Shown: piece after piece, positions 48,667-60,549 of the stretch | Layout: each line of letters opens with the position of its first letter | Position numbering within the stretch: the stretch's first letter is position 1 | From: Clavulina sp. PMI_390 | Lineage: Eukaryota; Basidiomycota; Agaricomycetes; Cantharellales; Hydnaceae | NCBI GenBank assembly: GCA_015039315.1 | Contig: WIDE01000104.1 | Location: forward strand, 22,879 to 86,878 | Length of the DNA stretch: 64,000 nucleotides | Direction of reading: 5' to 3' | Program-made: the position numbers and the translations under genes | The notes under the pieces: generated by a model | What the model saw: only the letters and a program-made list of their open reading frames with translations | What the model was told of the DNA's origin: nothing | Databases searched by the model: none

Positions 48667-49265
48667 CGGCTGTCATGTTTCCTTGGGAGCCCAACCAGCC
48701 ATCATTATCCGCATGTATATACTTCATTGTGACGAATCAAACGTGGTGTGAGATGATTGGTGTTCATTTTAATAAACTGCTATGGGCTCAGATTAGGAGA
48801 GATAGGCCTTAAGGAATGAGGCATCGATTTTTCAATTGACAGACTAGGAGTGGAAGCGACAAAGTTGGGACCTGAAGTCGCATGAAGCGAGACTGAACCG
48901 ATGATAAGGCACCCCCGCTCGGCTCGACTATACCTTCCACTTAGACCCCTTTGCATCAGCCCGACTTGAACAGCGTAGAGACTACCACATGCGTGTCGAG
49001 CAAAAGCCAAGGGGCACATACTTCATGGTATTCACCGAAAAGACGCGATAAGCTGATTTCCTCTACAGCCAGGAGGTTTTCTTTGATGATACGATCGCAC
49101 AACATCTATATTTTGCGGAGTGGGAGATTTCACCGACCGCCTTGCCCCCTACGACTACCTCAGGCGTAGAATAACTCCCCAATATCGAGTTGGTGCCAAG
49201 TGTTGGGTTACGGTGCGGGGCCGAACCATGTCACGGACCGTCACCACCTCCACTCGCTCACCACG
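48667..49265. other. Intergenic, 599 bp (junction of the two duplicate units)
   Basis: 3' flank of kinase gene 1 and upstream region of intact MED7; the duplication junction should lie here. The last ~50 bp before the MED7 ATG match the region before the pseudogene ATG. Confidence 0.55.
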
Positions 49266-50454
49266 ATGGACGAGATTGCAAATCCGTTCAACTATCCCCC
49301 AGTCCACTACAGGCGATACACAAAGCGTAACCTCGTTCTCCTCGACCTCCTCCGAACCCGCGACAAGCGCGCAGACGTCCCCCTTGATGAGCAACGTACC
49401 ATCTTGGCGGACCAGCCTGACGAGGTGGACTGGGATTTGACGAGCTTGGAGCCCCCACGCGTCGATTGGATCGTTGAAGATGGTGGATATGAGGCGTTCG
49501 GCGTCTTTTGGCCCGTGAGCCACTATCATCTTACTTACTGTCAGCATTTGTAGTGCTCACGTCTCCGAATAGCTGCCCAACCGTCACCTCTCTCTCGAGG
49601 AGCAAGGCATCACTCAACTTTACGAAAATGTGCCAGGTGAGCCTAAATCCCTCGTCTCCACTCTACAAGGCATCCCAAGACTCAGTAGGACTCTACAATA
49701 GACCACCGTCCCGCATTGCACAAACTCCTCCGCACGATCCTCCATTCGTACAATGATCTGCTTGGTGCTTTACTCGTACCTCCCACGCATGACCCCTCCG
49801 TCCTAGCGTTGCTCGAACAGCATAATCAACAACCCGAGTGGGTCCAGCATGTCGAATGGATCAGGCTCAACGCCACCAACTTTATTGCGTGCGTGAACGA
49901 GCTTCGGCCAGTTCAGGTGCGTTAATATGACGGCATGTATCAGGAAGCACTCGTCACACCTCTTAGCCTCGACTTCTACCGACCCTTTTAGGCCCGTGCC
50001 ACGCTCGAACTAGCCATGGTCAACCAGGTCAAGAGCAGGAAAGAGGCGGCCGCTGCCCTTCATGCGTATGTCTATATCACTCTAATTTGCGCGTTTTTGT
50101 CCTCACGAACATTTTGATCTGCGACGAATTCCGAACTCTAAACCATGATCCACGTCTACTGCTGACCTCCATCATTACAGAAAATGTGATGAGCTTGAAG
50201 CCCAACTAGCTGCGCTCCAAGAACAGCACCTCTCCACGAACCCCTTACCCACAACTACCACGTCTTTCCTTGTCGGTGCCAAGCCACCAGCTAGTGCTGG
50301 GTATGCTTCAGCTCCAACTGCCACGCAACTCTCTTCAACACTAGAGGAGTCGATAACCGACGGCAGTGTGCTGGGGGGCCTCCCTATCGCCAGCGGAGCA
50401 GAGTTTGCTGCATGGTACGACGAGGTCGAGGTGCCCGCCAACCTATCCGGTTAG
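49266..50454 (+). CDS. MED7: Mediator complex subunit 7
   Basis: Five exons (49266-49514, 49573-49636, 49702-49916, 49992-50065, 50181-50454) give 291 residues. The start MDEIANPFNYPPVHYRRYTK is the usual P-P-x-Y/F opening of Med7, followed by LEPPRVDWIVEDGGYEAFG, WPLPNRHLSLEEQGITQLY, LHKLLRTILHSYNDLLG and the LNATNFIACVNELRPVQARA helix. The tail beyond about residue 210 is Ala/Thr-rich and has no equivalent in yeast Med7. Med7 belongs to the Mediator middle module, pairing with Med21 and Med31, and is essential in yeast. This is the only intact copy in the window, which fits the decay of the duplicate at 43173. Confidence 0.94.
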
Positions 50455-51987
50455 CCGAGGGATGAGAGGTCCTTTGGAGACTACCAGGATATGTATCTGA
50501 CCTCTTGGGCCAGCCCCGTGCTAAAGATTGCATTCATTACGCTAATCATTCGCAATCTCGCCACGCCTACACTCATGTTGTGACACCCCTCGCTTCACAT
50601 GCCCGCTTTGAAAAGCTGGTGGCAAGTCCTGCCGTTATTCGATGTGGAGCGCTATCTAAATCCATTCGCTTCCCGGAATCACGTTTACCTCACTCTCTCA
50701 CCGGCGGCACGCGACACTGAGCTAACTCTCCTTGCATGCTAACACGGTCCCTATGCACCTGTGGCATGGTACCACACCCGCTCCCCTTCACCCTATTCCA
50801 CAACCGCCTGCTCATATCAACTCTACATTCTTATCTGCGACCACTCTTATCCTCCGCAGTACATGTTCATGTGTATTATCTTGTCGCCTTCCGCATCAGG
50901 TCTGCCGAAGCTTGCATAGAACAAAGGCAGCCCCGAGGTCCTGCAAAAGGAAAGCTGGCACCGAGCCCTGCGCTGACAGGTCGCACTACACCTGAAGCGC
51001 GCTTGGGTGCCTAGCTACGATGCTGCTCATCTACTGACAGTTTGGTTGCCGCTATGCGACAGACGAATGGTGTCGCAAACTGCGCGACTTGGACAAGCTT
51101 ATTGCCCTCCTTTCCGACGATAGGGGTCCAACGTCCGCCCATGCTGTTCCAGTGCTCCACCTCACCCTTTTCAGGGGGAGTGCTCGGTCCTGTGAACTTC
51201 GTCTGAGATTCCTCGGACCGTGGACACACTCGTGAGAGCTTTCCAAGGGTCGTGATGGAATAGAGGCGATACCGTACACTCAAAGGACGAGATCGGAGGA
51301 TCGACATCTACTTCACATATTTCGGTTTGCCCTTCCCTTATCTTAGTTCCTCTATCCACTACCAATTTAGCGTTCAGGCTGCCCTCAAATCATGTGTGAT
51401 GTTGTTATCAAATTTATCTCGTTTCTTGATATGTTTCATCTCCGGAATTGGGGATGCATCGTCAACACGATGTGTTCCTCTGGTTTCATTCTCTTTGACG
51501 GCCGTACTGGCATGATGCGCCTTAGGCCGTTCGTTCACTGACGATGTCGTGCCATTTATGTGAAACACTGTTCCAGCTTTCCTATCAATATCACTGAACG
51601 TTTTCATCGTAGACACTGCGCTCTCTCCAAAAAACATTTACACCAACCAACGCCAACAACAGAGGTGGGCGTGACAATGACCTGTTACGTGACTCGGAGA
51701 GTTTGCACTCAATCTTCCTCCTCTTGGAATCCCTTTACCTAACTCGGAAGTTTTAGCATCTCTTCACTCCGATTGACATGCTCGTTGCATAATGCGTGAT
51801 CCCTTGTGAACAATCGTAGTGTTGAACCTATTTGAAATCTTGGCCTTTGTTGCAGAGCTATATATGCACGAACGCTATGTCGGTGGGCAGGGAGTATTGA
51901 CGCTATCTCCACATCACGTATCATCAGCACTACTATCCGTGTCCTCCTTGACCTTAAGTGCTTGAAACTATCTTTAGCAAAGTCGTC
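50455..51987. other. Spacer between MED7 and kinase gene 2, about 1.5 kb
   Basis: Longer than the matching spacer of unit 1. Several short ORFs occur, none spliceable into a recognisable product. Contains the promoter of kinase gene 2. Confidence 0.5.
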
Positions 51988-54900
51988 ATGTCGGTACGTC
52001 CCATATATTCCTGAGTCGTTACACGATGGTTCAACCACCTAACTATATGGTATCCAGAATCATTCAGATAACAACAGTGGTCTCCAACGACTCAAATCTA
52101 ACTCCACAACCTCCCAAGATGGATTTGGGCTTACTGGGGAAGAGCTTAAGAAACAGATTTCGAATCTCCTGGAGGTGACAAAATTCAAACCTTGTCATTG
52201 TCATTCGCTGGCCACTCAAGAACCCAATTGTGCTGTTAGGTCATCGAATCCCCTACTGTCGATGCAAAGACTCTGTCTCTCAGTGTTATGCAGATCAGAT
52301 CATTCGCCAAACGTCCCACCACCAGCTTCCAATACAGTAGAAACACGATCACGATGGATAATAGTAGCCTGGACAAGCTCGAGATATCTGGCACCCCGGT
52401 ATCCATATACAGTGGTAAACGAGACAACCTCACCATCGCTCGTCACACGTGGAATGATGTAAATGAAGAGACTTTTGGGGTACGAAGATTTGCCTTACAT
52501 CAATGAACAACAACCTCTGATTGTAGTATATAAGATTATCAAGCAGCACATGCTTTCATTGCTCTTTGAAATCAGGCACTCTCATATTTTAACAGTTGAT
52601 AGCGCAATCTGCCTGTATTCCAAGACTTCATATCCTCCTCGACAAGTCCATGTCCTGGCTGCTGACGACCCACGGCACTCGCCCCAAAGTTATATACTGA
52701 GCACCCCAGTACTTGGAAGGCCCCTTGTTTGGACAAATATCGTGAGTGAGCCTGTTAATGAGCCGTGATCGACGACGGTCTGAGCTGACTATTTGGACAC
52801 AGGCAAGATCGATTGCATTAGCCCTTCATTACTTACACTCCGCGCCTTTATGTCTCCCTCATGGAGATATACAAGCTGTGGGTTTCTCCTTCTGTTCTTT
52901 TGGGCCGCCTCACTCACTCAAGCCTATTCTGTATTAGAGCAATATTCGAGTCAACCCTGCCGATGGGTTCGTCAAATTGGTTGACCTTGGACTGCATCGC
53001 ATCAAGGGTGATCTTCAGGAGCTAAAATGGGAGCGAACCTTACCAGATGCCCACCAGACGTTCTCTAGTTTCGACTCCATAACTCTTGCTGCCAATCGCC
53101 GGCGTGCTAGGTTTCTCAAGTGCGAGGGTTGACTTCTCCAATACCGCTGTAGTATCACTTACCGCCACTCTGGTGGTAGAGATGAACGTGATTTTGGGAC
53201 AACGATGCTGAATCTTCTCTGGCTTCCGGACGAGGACCTTTCCCCTGACTGGCTCGTGGAAAACCAAGAAACTCCTGCCTTGGGCTGGTCACCACCTGAC
53301 CAAACCACTGCGTTGGGCATCCTATCACCATTCATTAACGCTCCCTTTGGCAAAGAAACAAGAGAGTTGAACCAGAGTGGAGCTGGGCCTTTTCTTGATG
53401 CATCGATTCGGCTCAGAGCCCTATCCACTCAGTTCGGTCCACAGTTTAACTCGATACCAAATCATGTTGCCGACTTCGCAGACCGGTTCCACTGCCCCTC
53501 ACAGCTTCCCAACTGGTGTGTGACATCTGTTGCGATATGTTGCCGCGTGAGTCATAAACAACCTGATCTGTGAACTTTCCTTTGACGATTGCGCGTGGAA
53601 ACGTCTGTAGGGGCCCAATGAATTCTATGCTCTCTTAGCCATCGAATTTGATGGGCAACACGCTTGGGGTTCGATACGGCGAACTATCACTTCAGATATT
53701 GCCCAGGATACCATCACTTTCTCTCGTCATAGAGCTTCCTTACACGGGCTAGAAGACGAAGTTTTGATGAGTGCGACATACAAGGAGTTGAACTTGCAAT
53801 ATCTGGCGAGGTTCTTTTCCTCCCTAACCGATAACATCAAAGGCACTCACCCTTGCCGGGCCCCTTTGTAAGAACCCTTATTGAATTCTACTTGCCGCAT
53901 TGCCATGCTCACTACTGGCACCCAGAGCATTCGGCCTAGATGGCTGGTGGTATGTTATGACAGTGTCAACTGCTATACGACAATACCGCACCGCGTGGGA
54001 GACAGCTCCAACCTTAGAGTGGGCTCAGAGAGCTGTTGCTTCCTTCCGCGACCCCGTACCTCGACTTATCGCGCAAGCCGCTACCAAATATATCAGCTCA
54101 CAGGCGGGCGGCGGTTTTCGATATCTTTCGCAATCACTCTCGATTCATGACTGGACCAACCCAATCAGGGACCCCCTCATTCCAAAATCACCTGAGGATG
54201 CTCATCTTGACGATTTACAAGAGGTGTGGCGTATTGTTGTTAAAGGACACAACAGATACACTTACTCACTCTGACGAGGAGCAGATCCTTGACGACCCCC
54301 ATGGGAACCTAACACAGGAAGATCGGCATCAAGTCCTACGCTCAATTCAGAATCTTGTCTCGCAAACAGAACGCCTCCCAAGCTGCGTTAGGACTCTGAA
54401 TGTCTCTGACTACGAGTTCAAGGGCGCTGGAGGAGAAGCCAGCATCTGGTCGGTGAAGCTGGATGGTAAACCACTGATCGCTCGGAATGCTCTACCTCCC
54501 CGGAATCATGACTGGTCGTCATCCAAAGGAAAAGAAATCAAGGCGGTAGGCTATATTTTTTCGATTACAATCTATGCGTCACAAATCAACATATCATTTC
54601 ATTTCTCAAAGGCGATCCGCCGGGAGATTGTTTCTCTGATTCAGATCCGGCACCCAAATGTGCTTCCCATTCTTGGCATCTCGTCAAGTTCAGGCCATCC
54701 ACTCTCGATTATCACCCCATTCGCCTCTAATGGGAACGCACTGGAGTTCCTCGAGGAACTCCCTGCTGAACGCAGGGTTGACGCAATGCTTGGAATTGTG
54801 AAGCGTTTAAGCATTAGTTCTCTGGTTTTGCCGCTGACGTTAATTTCGGATGGAAGGTTACAAATATTGCCTCTGCTCTTGACTACCTACATGTGATGGA

Positions 54901-55472
54901 CCCACCAATTGTGCATGGTGACCTTCATGGGGTGCGTTATCTGGCTGTTTTATTGATTGAACCATGAGCTGACAAGCATCAAGGGCAATATACTCATCGA
55001 TGCTGAAGGAACCTGTTTACTATCCGACTTTGGCCTTGCCCGTATCAAGCACGAGAAAACTCGCTCAAGAACGACTATTTTTGAAGGCGGGAGGTTCCGA
55101 TACCTTGCACCTGAGCTCTTGGCCGACGACGTCCACGAGTTCCGCACCACTCCTAAGTCGGACTGCTATGCGTTTGCGATGACGGTTCTAGAGCTGGCGA
55201 CTCTTAAACCGCCGTTTGCAGAATACGAAGACGAGCGGTCAGTATCCAGTGCAGTTCAGAGTGGCACCCGACCAAAGCGCCCGGAACAAGATGCATTTGG
55301 AGATCTCGGTAAAGCCCGCGAGAAAATGCTGTGGACGATATTGACGAAACTGTGGGCTCAGAACCCTGCGAGGCGAGAAAATATGCACTATGCGAATATT
55401 CGGCTCGCAGACATTATCTGCCAATCTCCTAGTACGTTCTCATTAGACATCCAGCTTCCTCCAAATTGGTGA
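51988..55472 (+). CDS. Dual kinase-domain protein (pseudokinase + TKL-like kinase), copy 2
   Basis: Thirteen exons (51988-51993, 52058-52174, 52240-52479, 52535-52741, 52803-52877, 52938-53119, 53180-53546, 53611-53867, 53926-54223, 54285-54545, 54612-54797, 54857-54931, 54984-55472) give 919 residues. The first exon is only ATG TCG. N-terminal lobe: NLTIARHTW (Arg109 in place of the beta-3 Lys), LHYLHSAPLCLPHGDIQ near residue 210, and VDLGLHRI for DFG. A middle segment includes GWWYVMTVSTAIRQYRTAWE and APTLEWAQRAV, which I cannot assign. C-terminal lobe: glycine-rich GAGGEASIW, PLIARNAL (Arg650), RREI with the alpha-C Glu, IVHGDLHGGNIL, SDFGLARI, YLAPELL and SDCYAFAMTVLELA. Architecture resembles a JAK-like pseudokinase-kinase tandem only in outline. 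The final residues after QSP differ from copy 1. Confidence 0.9.
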
Positions 55473-56201
55473 TAGAGAGGATGTCAATGGAATAAATATT
55501 GTCGCTGTCCACCACTTCTCTGTTGACCAATCAGAAGAAGGCAGGAGCTTTCGTGATCTTTCAGGCTCCTCGCGATGCGTGATTTACTTGCTACATCTGC
55601 GCGCCCTTATTCTTCTGCTTGCGCGATAATCAATAATCGCGTCGGCTCTTTCAGATCATTCAAGGTTATCAAGTAAGTAACGATTCGCTATCAGAGTCGA
55701 GCTCCTATCACTTCGGACCACGATTATCACTCTGGGGTGGAAACTCTTGACACCTTGTTCGCTGAATATGAGTACTATCAGGCGGTGTCTCGTCCTGCCA
55801 AAGAAAGGGTTGGCCCATTTCACCATCGCAAGAGGGTTTAGTGAGCTTGGTAACCAAAATACCTCTATGCTATGGGACCCGTTGATGGAACATGCGAGAT
55901 CCCGACCTTGCAGACCCGCTTAGCTTGCGTACTGTGGATACTTGGCTCATGAAGGCTATCCGTTTTCAGGGTATTAATCACTAATCCCTTTCGAGAATAT
56001 ACTCTGGCAACTTCCTCCATTAACAAATAAATCTTCTTTGATCAACCAATCACACCAAACTCTCCGCATTTCATGTACTACGTTGGAACATACACCAATC
56101 GGCTTACACACACTACTAAACCACATCAGCCCCAGAATAGCTTACCAGAGTCTACTCATCTATACAATGTTTAGCAAGTTTTCCATTGATATCATATCAA
56201 G
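55473..56201. other. Convergent 3' intergenic, 729 bp
   Basis: Between the stops of kinase gene 2 (plus) and MTD1 (minus). No coding signal. Confidence 0.55.
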
Positions 56202-57867
56202 CTACGATGCCACAATTTCTTTCTCGTCCAGAATCTCTTGGTACTCGCACAAACGAAGACTGTGGGCGGAGGGGATCGATGGAAGCGCGATTTTAGGGTA
56301 AAGTCTTTTTCAATCCAATGTTCACGATTGACGTACAGATTTCGCAGAAGCATCAGAATGGTCACTTTTCCTACCGCAGGCAGGTACATTGATGCCTTGG
56401 AAAACCAAAGAAAATGGGGTCATTGCTACTAAACTGATGCAAAATAGACTCACCCGTTCCCGAACGGTTATCTCAAAGTTCTTTTCGCTCGCCACGTTCA
56501 CACAGACACAGCCGCTCTTCAGCCATTCCGTCTTCACTTTATATGTGGCGCTTGGCACTGCCGAGACGACCACGTCACTAAGAGCAAGGCATTCTTGTAA
56601 AGTAAGATTGCTTGGATGGACGACGTGAGCGGCGTGGTAGCGAGGCGCGTTGGATGTGGAAGGACGCTTGTTAAATTCCTGAATCGTGTCAATGTCCACA
56701 GAGAAGACGCGTGCGCCGTCGTTGGCGAGGAGTGCTGCAAGAGGACGGCCGACCACTTCTGATCTAGAAGCGAAAGCATAAAGTTTTTTTTTTTGGGTGA
56801 TTTGCATGTGGGTAACATCCAGCACAATAGGAGGTTATCCAAGGTCTGGTTAGGAAATGAGGCTTACCGATTGATGACAGTCACAGTCTTGCCATATGCG
56901 CGATCGCCATAATCGAGTAGTTTGTTGTAGACGCCCATGTACTCCAAGGATTTCACGATTGCAAGGGGGGTACACGGTAGGATAGACTTGACAATCCCAT
57001 GAGGGAGTTCCGTCTCTTTGTACTTGGCTGACTCGGCTCCAGACGAAGCTGACGAGGTAGTAGCAGAAAGCAGCGAACCAGGAGAAATAAAGCGAATACT
57101 AGAAGATGATAACACGACAAGTGAGCGCCATGCGCCCCACAATACGCGACCTTGAGGTATTAGAGATCATCGCCATACTTACTTGTGATAGAGGTTGTAG
57201 TGGAATTTAACGTTGAGGCCTTCAACGTCTTTGGAAGGGGTCACGACCTATTTGCGGATGAGTGAAGCTCACAGCAGGCATAATCGATATGAGGCATTGC
57301 GATTTGATAAACATACTTGCTGCAGGTAGTGATCCTGTAATCCTCCGAATATGGGATAGTATACCTATCCACAGAGATGAGTTGATGCACAAACCCTTCG
57401 AGGAGCGAATGAGATGAATGACTGGAGTGGCTTCGTACCATAATGCCATGAACACTGTCGTCTCGATTTGCCTCGACGATTGCCTCCTCGATCCCGCCCG
57501 CTCCAAGTTGATCGTCCTCACCACCAACATCCACTTTCCGAAGGACGTACTCCACGCCAAGCGCCTCACACTGCTTCTGTGTAAACTGTGCATATAATTC
57601 GCTAGGCTTGTTCGCGAGCGTTCCTCCGGCTAGGATACCGACGAGTTTGAGCTTCGGGGTTGGTGCATCTGAGTTGTTGGGTTGGGCTTGAGGGAAGTGA
57701 GATGCGATGGAAGAAGCGATATCGGCACGGAACAGCGCGGCAATATCGTCCGCCTTGAGGAGCTTTCCAGAGCCTTCCTTTGGTGTAGATGCGACTTTCG
57801 GTTTTGGAGGGGCGGCCGACGTTGCAGAGGGGGCCGCTGTTGGGGCAGAGTTTGTTTCAGAGCTCAT
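56202..57867 (-). CDS. MTD1: Methylenetetrahydrofolate dehydrogenase (NAD+), MTD1-like
   Basis: Seven exons (57867-57439, 57364-57317, 57247-57183, 57098-56868, 56763-56454, 56395-56337, 56259-56202) give 399 residues. After a Pro/Ala-rich leader, conserved parts are KLVGILAGGTLANKPSELYA, YYPIFGGLQDHYLQQ, LPCTPLAIVKSLEYMGVYNK, the Rossmann segment KTVTVINRSEVVGRPLAALL, SDVVVSAVPSATYKV and the C-terminal GKVTILMLLRNLLRL. Yeast Mtd1 oxidises 5,10-methylene-THF to 5,10-methenyl-THF with NAD+ in the cytosol and has no cyclohydrolase activity. The frame stays open upstream to an ATG at 57981, adding 38 basic, acid-free residues; a spliceable CTTCCACAG lies just before the chosen start, so that extension may be 5' UTR intron. 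Confidence 0.93.
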
Positions 57868-58336
57868 CTTCTCGAATCTTACTGTGGAAGAATTGTAAAG
57901 GGAGAAATGCGGAGATATGCGCGTTTTCCAGTGGCTTTTAGCCCTCGGAAAATGCAGATGATAGATGGATCGAGAAAGCAACAGGACGGATCGAGGAGAG
58001 CAAATTTTTGAACGCTCTGTTCGAGTGGCACAAACTTCGCATCCGATCGACCGATAGCTGGCAATAATAGTCTTTTGATCTTTGAACGCTGAGGCGGGGT
58101 AGGCAATACACGATATTTTGTTTTATGTAGTATGGTGGGAGCAGAAATGCAACAACATGATAGAGAAGAATTCGAAGGGAATCAAATGAAACGCTGCTGA
58201 GAAGAGAGCGAATAGTATACATGGATGGGGGAAATGCAATCTCAGACTAATGACTTGAATGACAAAAAGAAGTGAGGAGGGATCGCTCTCTTGCACAATG
58301 TTAGGAGCAGCCAATGGCATGAATAAACGCATTTAT
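57868..58336. other. Intergenic, 469 bp
   Basis: MTD1 leader/promoter and 3' flank of the inhibitor-2 gene. It includes the possible MTD1 N-terminal extension up to 57981. Confidence 0.5.
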
Positions 58337-59679
58337 TCAATGACCGTTCGTCAAACCATTGATGCGCGCAGCAGCACCTTCAGGCATAGGCGGGACTGCA
58401 GGAGCGCCCTCGTCGTTCGCCTCCTCATCTTCCTCTTCTTCTGCAGCCATGAGAGCTTGAGCGCGCTATATATGTTATTAGTTCCTGTTTACGTCTAATC
58501 GTTCATAGCTAGGAAGCAGCGAACCTTCATAGCTTCAGCCTCGTTTGAGTAATGGCGACCACGAGCTTTTCGGAATTCCTGACGCTTTGCGAGAGCTAAG
58601 AATGATTACACGGACCAAACGAAAAAAAAAAAATTAGCTTGGGTCCCTCCAATGACCTTGCACAAAAGCAACACTGAATAGGGTCGGACGAACGAATCGA
58701 GACACTCACTAGCCTCATCCAATGCTTCCTCATCATCTACAATCACATCGTCTTCTCCTCTCAATAACCCGAGCCCGCCCTCTTTGAACTCGGTGCGCCC
58801 GAGATCGTCAGGAGGCAAGCTAAAGCTGGTACTACGGCTAGAGCTACCACTGCGCGTGGTACTGAAGCTGGCCCTGCGCGAAATTCGATCGGTACTCATC
58901 GAGCGCTGGCGGTTCGCACTAGGGGAGCCGGTCACCAAGGGCGAAGCTGTGGAGCCGTTGGTCCCCGAGATGGGCTCAGGAGAGAATGTCGCATGGAGCG
59001 AGGAGGGGGAGGCGGAAGGCGCGAAATGGCGCTGGGCATTCGCGGCCGTGTTTTCGGCCGTCATTTGCTGGAAGGCAGCACCAAACGCTGAGCCGGTACT
59101 CGCTGAGGGAGAAGAAGGCGCTGAATTGCGCTGATCCAGATCAAAGGCAGGGATGTCTAGATGCGTACGGGAGTGTAAGTGAGAGTGGCGTAGTGAATGA
59201 GATGCATAGGAGCGGGGACGCTACATACCACCCTCATTGTCATCATCAAGCTCAGCATTATGGTGCACAAAGGGCGTCTTTGGCTCGTCGATCTTCATTA
59301 AGCTGTCCTTGTCAATTTCTGTCGCTGCGAGATTCTCCTCATCCCACGTGAGCCTGTCATGCATACACCGCGCCAAGAGGTCATAGCAAAGTAAGTCCCG
59401 CACCACGTTCGTTCAAGCAAAGAGAACAGATGGATAGATGGGCCGCAGGGATAAATATTCAGCGATAGGTGGGGATGGGTAAGATAATTAAGTCAGGGCG
59501 GAAGGCTAGGACGACCCGACGTACCGAGGGCCGTTGACATTATTCTGGCTCGAGTTCTTCAATATGCCCTTGGGCCTCTGGGGCGAGGTGGGTGGGGAAT
59601 GGAGAGGGGCGTGCTCTTGCTCGGGCGTCATCGCCCCTTCCATCTTCGTTGTATCATTCTCTTGCTCCATGGCACTCAT
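58337..59679 (-). CDS. GLC8: Protein phosphatase inhibitor 2 (GLC8 family)
   Basis: Five exons (59679-59525, 59353-59229, 59156-58710, 58595-58525, 58465-58337) give 308 residues. It has the PP1-binding [13 protein letters not shown] start motif (KGILK), [20 protein letters not shown], the hallmark [12 protein letters not shown] around the conserved regulatory Thr (EPKTP), DIPAFDLD, and the third inhibitor-2 element [21 protein letters not shown] Ser-rich insertion of about 130 residues sits in exon 3 between these conserved parts. Inhibitor-2/Glc8 binds PP1 (Glc7) and modulates it after phosphorylation of the Thr in the PxTP motif. A second ATG nine nt downstream is an alternative start. Confidence 0.93.
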
Positions 59680-60549
59680 ATTCTATAGGACGAGGAGGAC
59701 TTTGGCGAGTAACAACAGGGATCGATGGCCCCTTGAGTAACGGATATCGAGTAGTATAGAACGCGAAACGTGTCGCAGACAAGAGCGGCCTGCCGATCTG
59801 TGGTTGTTGTTGTTGGTGGTTGAGGGCGCGAGTTGAGGTTTGGGCTGGCTTGGAGCTTGGGGTGGGAGCTTGCCCTTTTTGGGTAACGCGCTTAGATTTG
59901 GGCAGCGAACATCAATGTCTAGAAACAGCCACCATCTTGTTGTAGATAAGAGTCAGGATACGAAAAAGAGTAGACTACGGTTGCGCCAAAATGTATGATA
60001 ATTCTATGAACCTCAGTGACGACTTGGCGGCCTGTGTAAAAAGGCAGATCGCCGCCCATCGTCTTGAGAATGGATGTGGAATGGAAGCACTAGACATAAT
60101 AAGAGTGAATAATCTTCTTCATGGCCTTCTCCAATAGAATCGCCGTTGGTTTTGATGATGTATGGAAACGAGGAGCTTGGAGAACGGCCGGGAAATACAG
60201 TGTTTCTGGAGGTCTTGAAGAAAGAAATTGCTTGCAAGTGATTGATTTTGATTGGGGGGCTTGTAGACCAGGGCATGTTTGATGACACGAAAGATGTGAC
60301 TTGATGCAGCACAAGATGAATATTTGAGACTTGAAGGAGGGTCTAGGGTTCTTGAAGAGCTTCTTGGTGCCCATGCGAACGCCTAGGAGCAAAAGGGAGC
60401 AAGTGGCAGAAGAAAAAGAAGGAAAGAATAGTCACAAGATACAGAGAGAGACAAAGGAGACGACACCGAGCAACGATCGACAACTGCATGAGCTGGAGGA
60501 CCTTGTGTGGGCAGCTTGATACCTCGACGCCCGACGACGAGTCAAGTGG
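59680..60549. other. Intergenic, 870 bp
   Basis: Leader of the inhibitor-2 gene and a long 3' flank of the SR-protein gene. Short unsupported ORFs at 60013-60392 (minus). Long 3' UTRs are common for SR-protein genes, so this may be transcribed. Confidence 0.5.

Larger units (their letters stand above)
49217..55472 (+). repeat. Segmental duplication, unit 2 (MED7 + dual-kinase gene)
   Basis: Second copy of the unit at 43126-48666. Exons of the kinase genes are the same length at six places (240, 75, 182, 298, 261, 186 nt), and 11 of 12 introns are shared. Confidence 0.85.
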
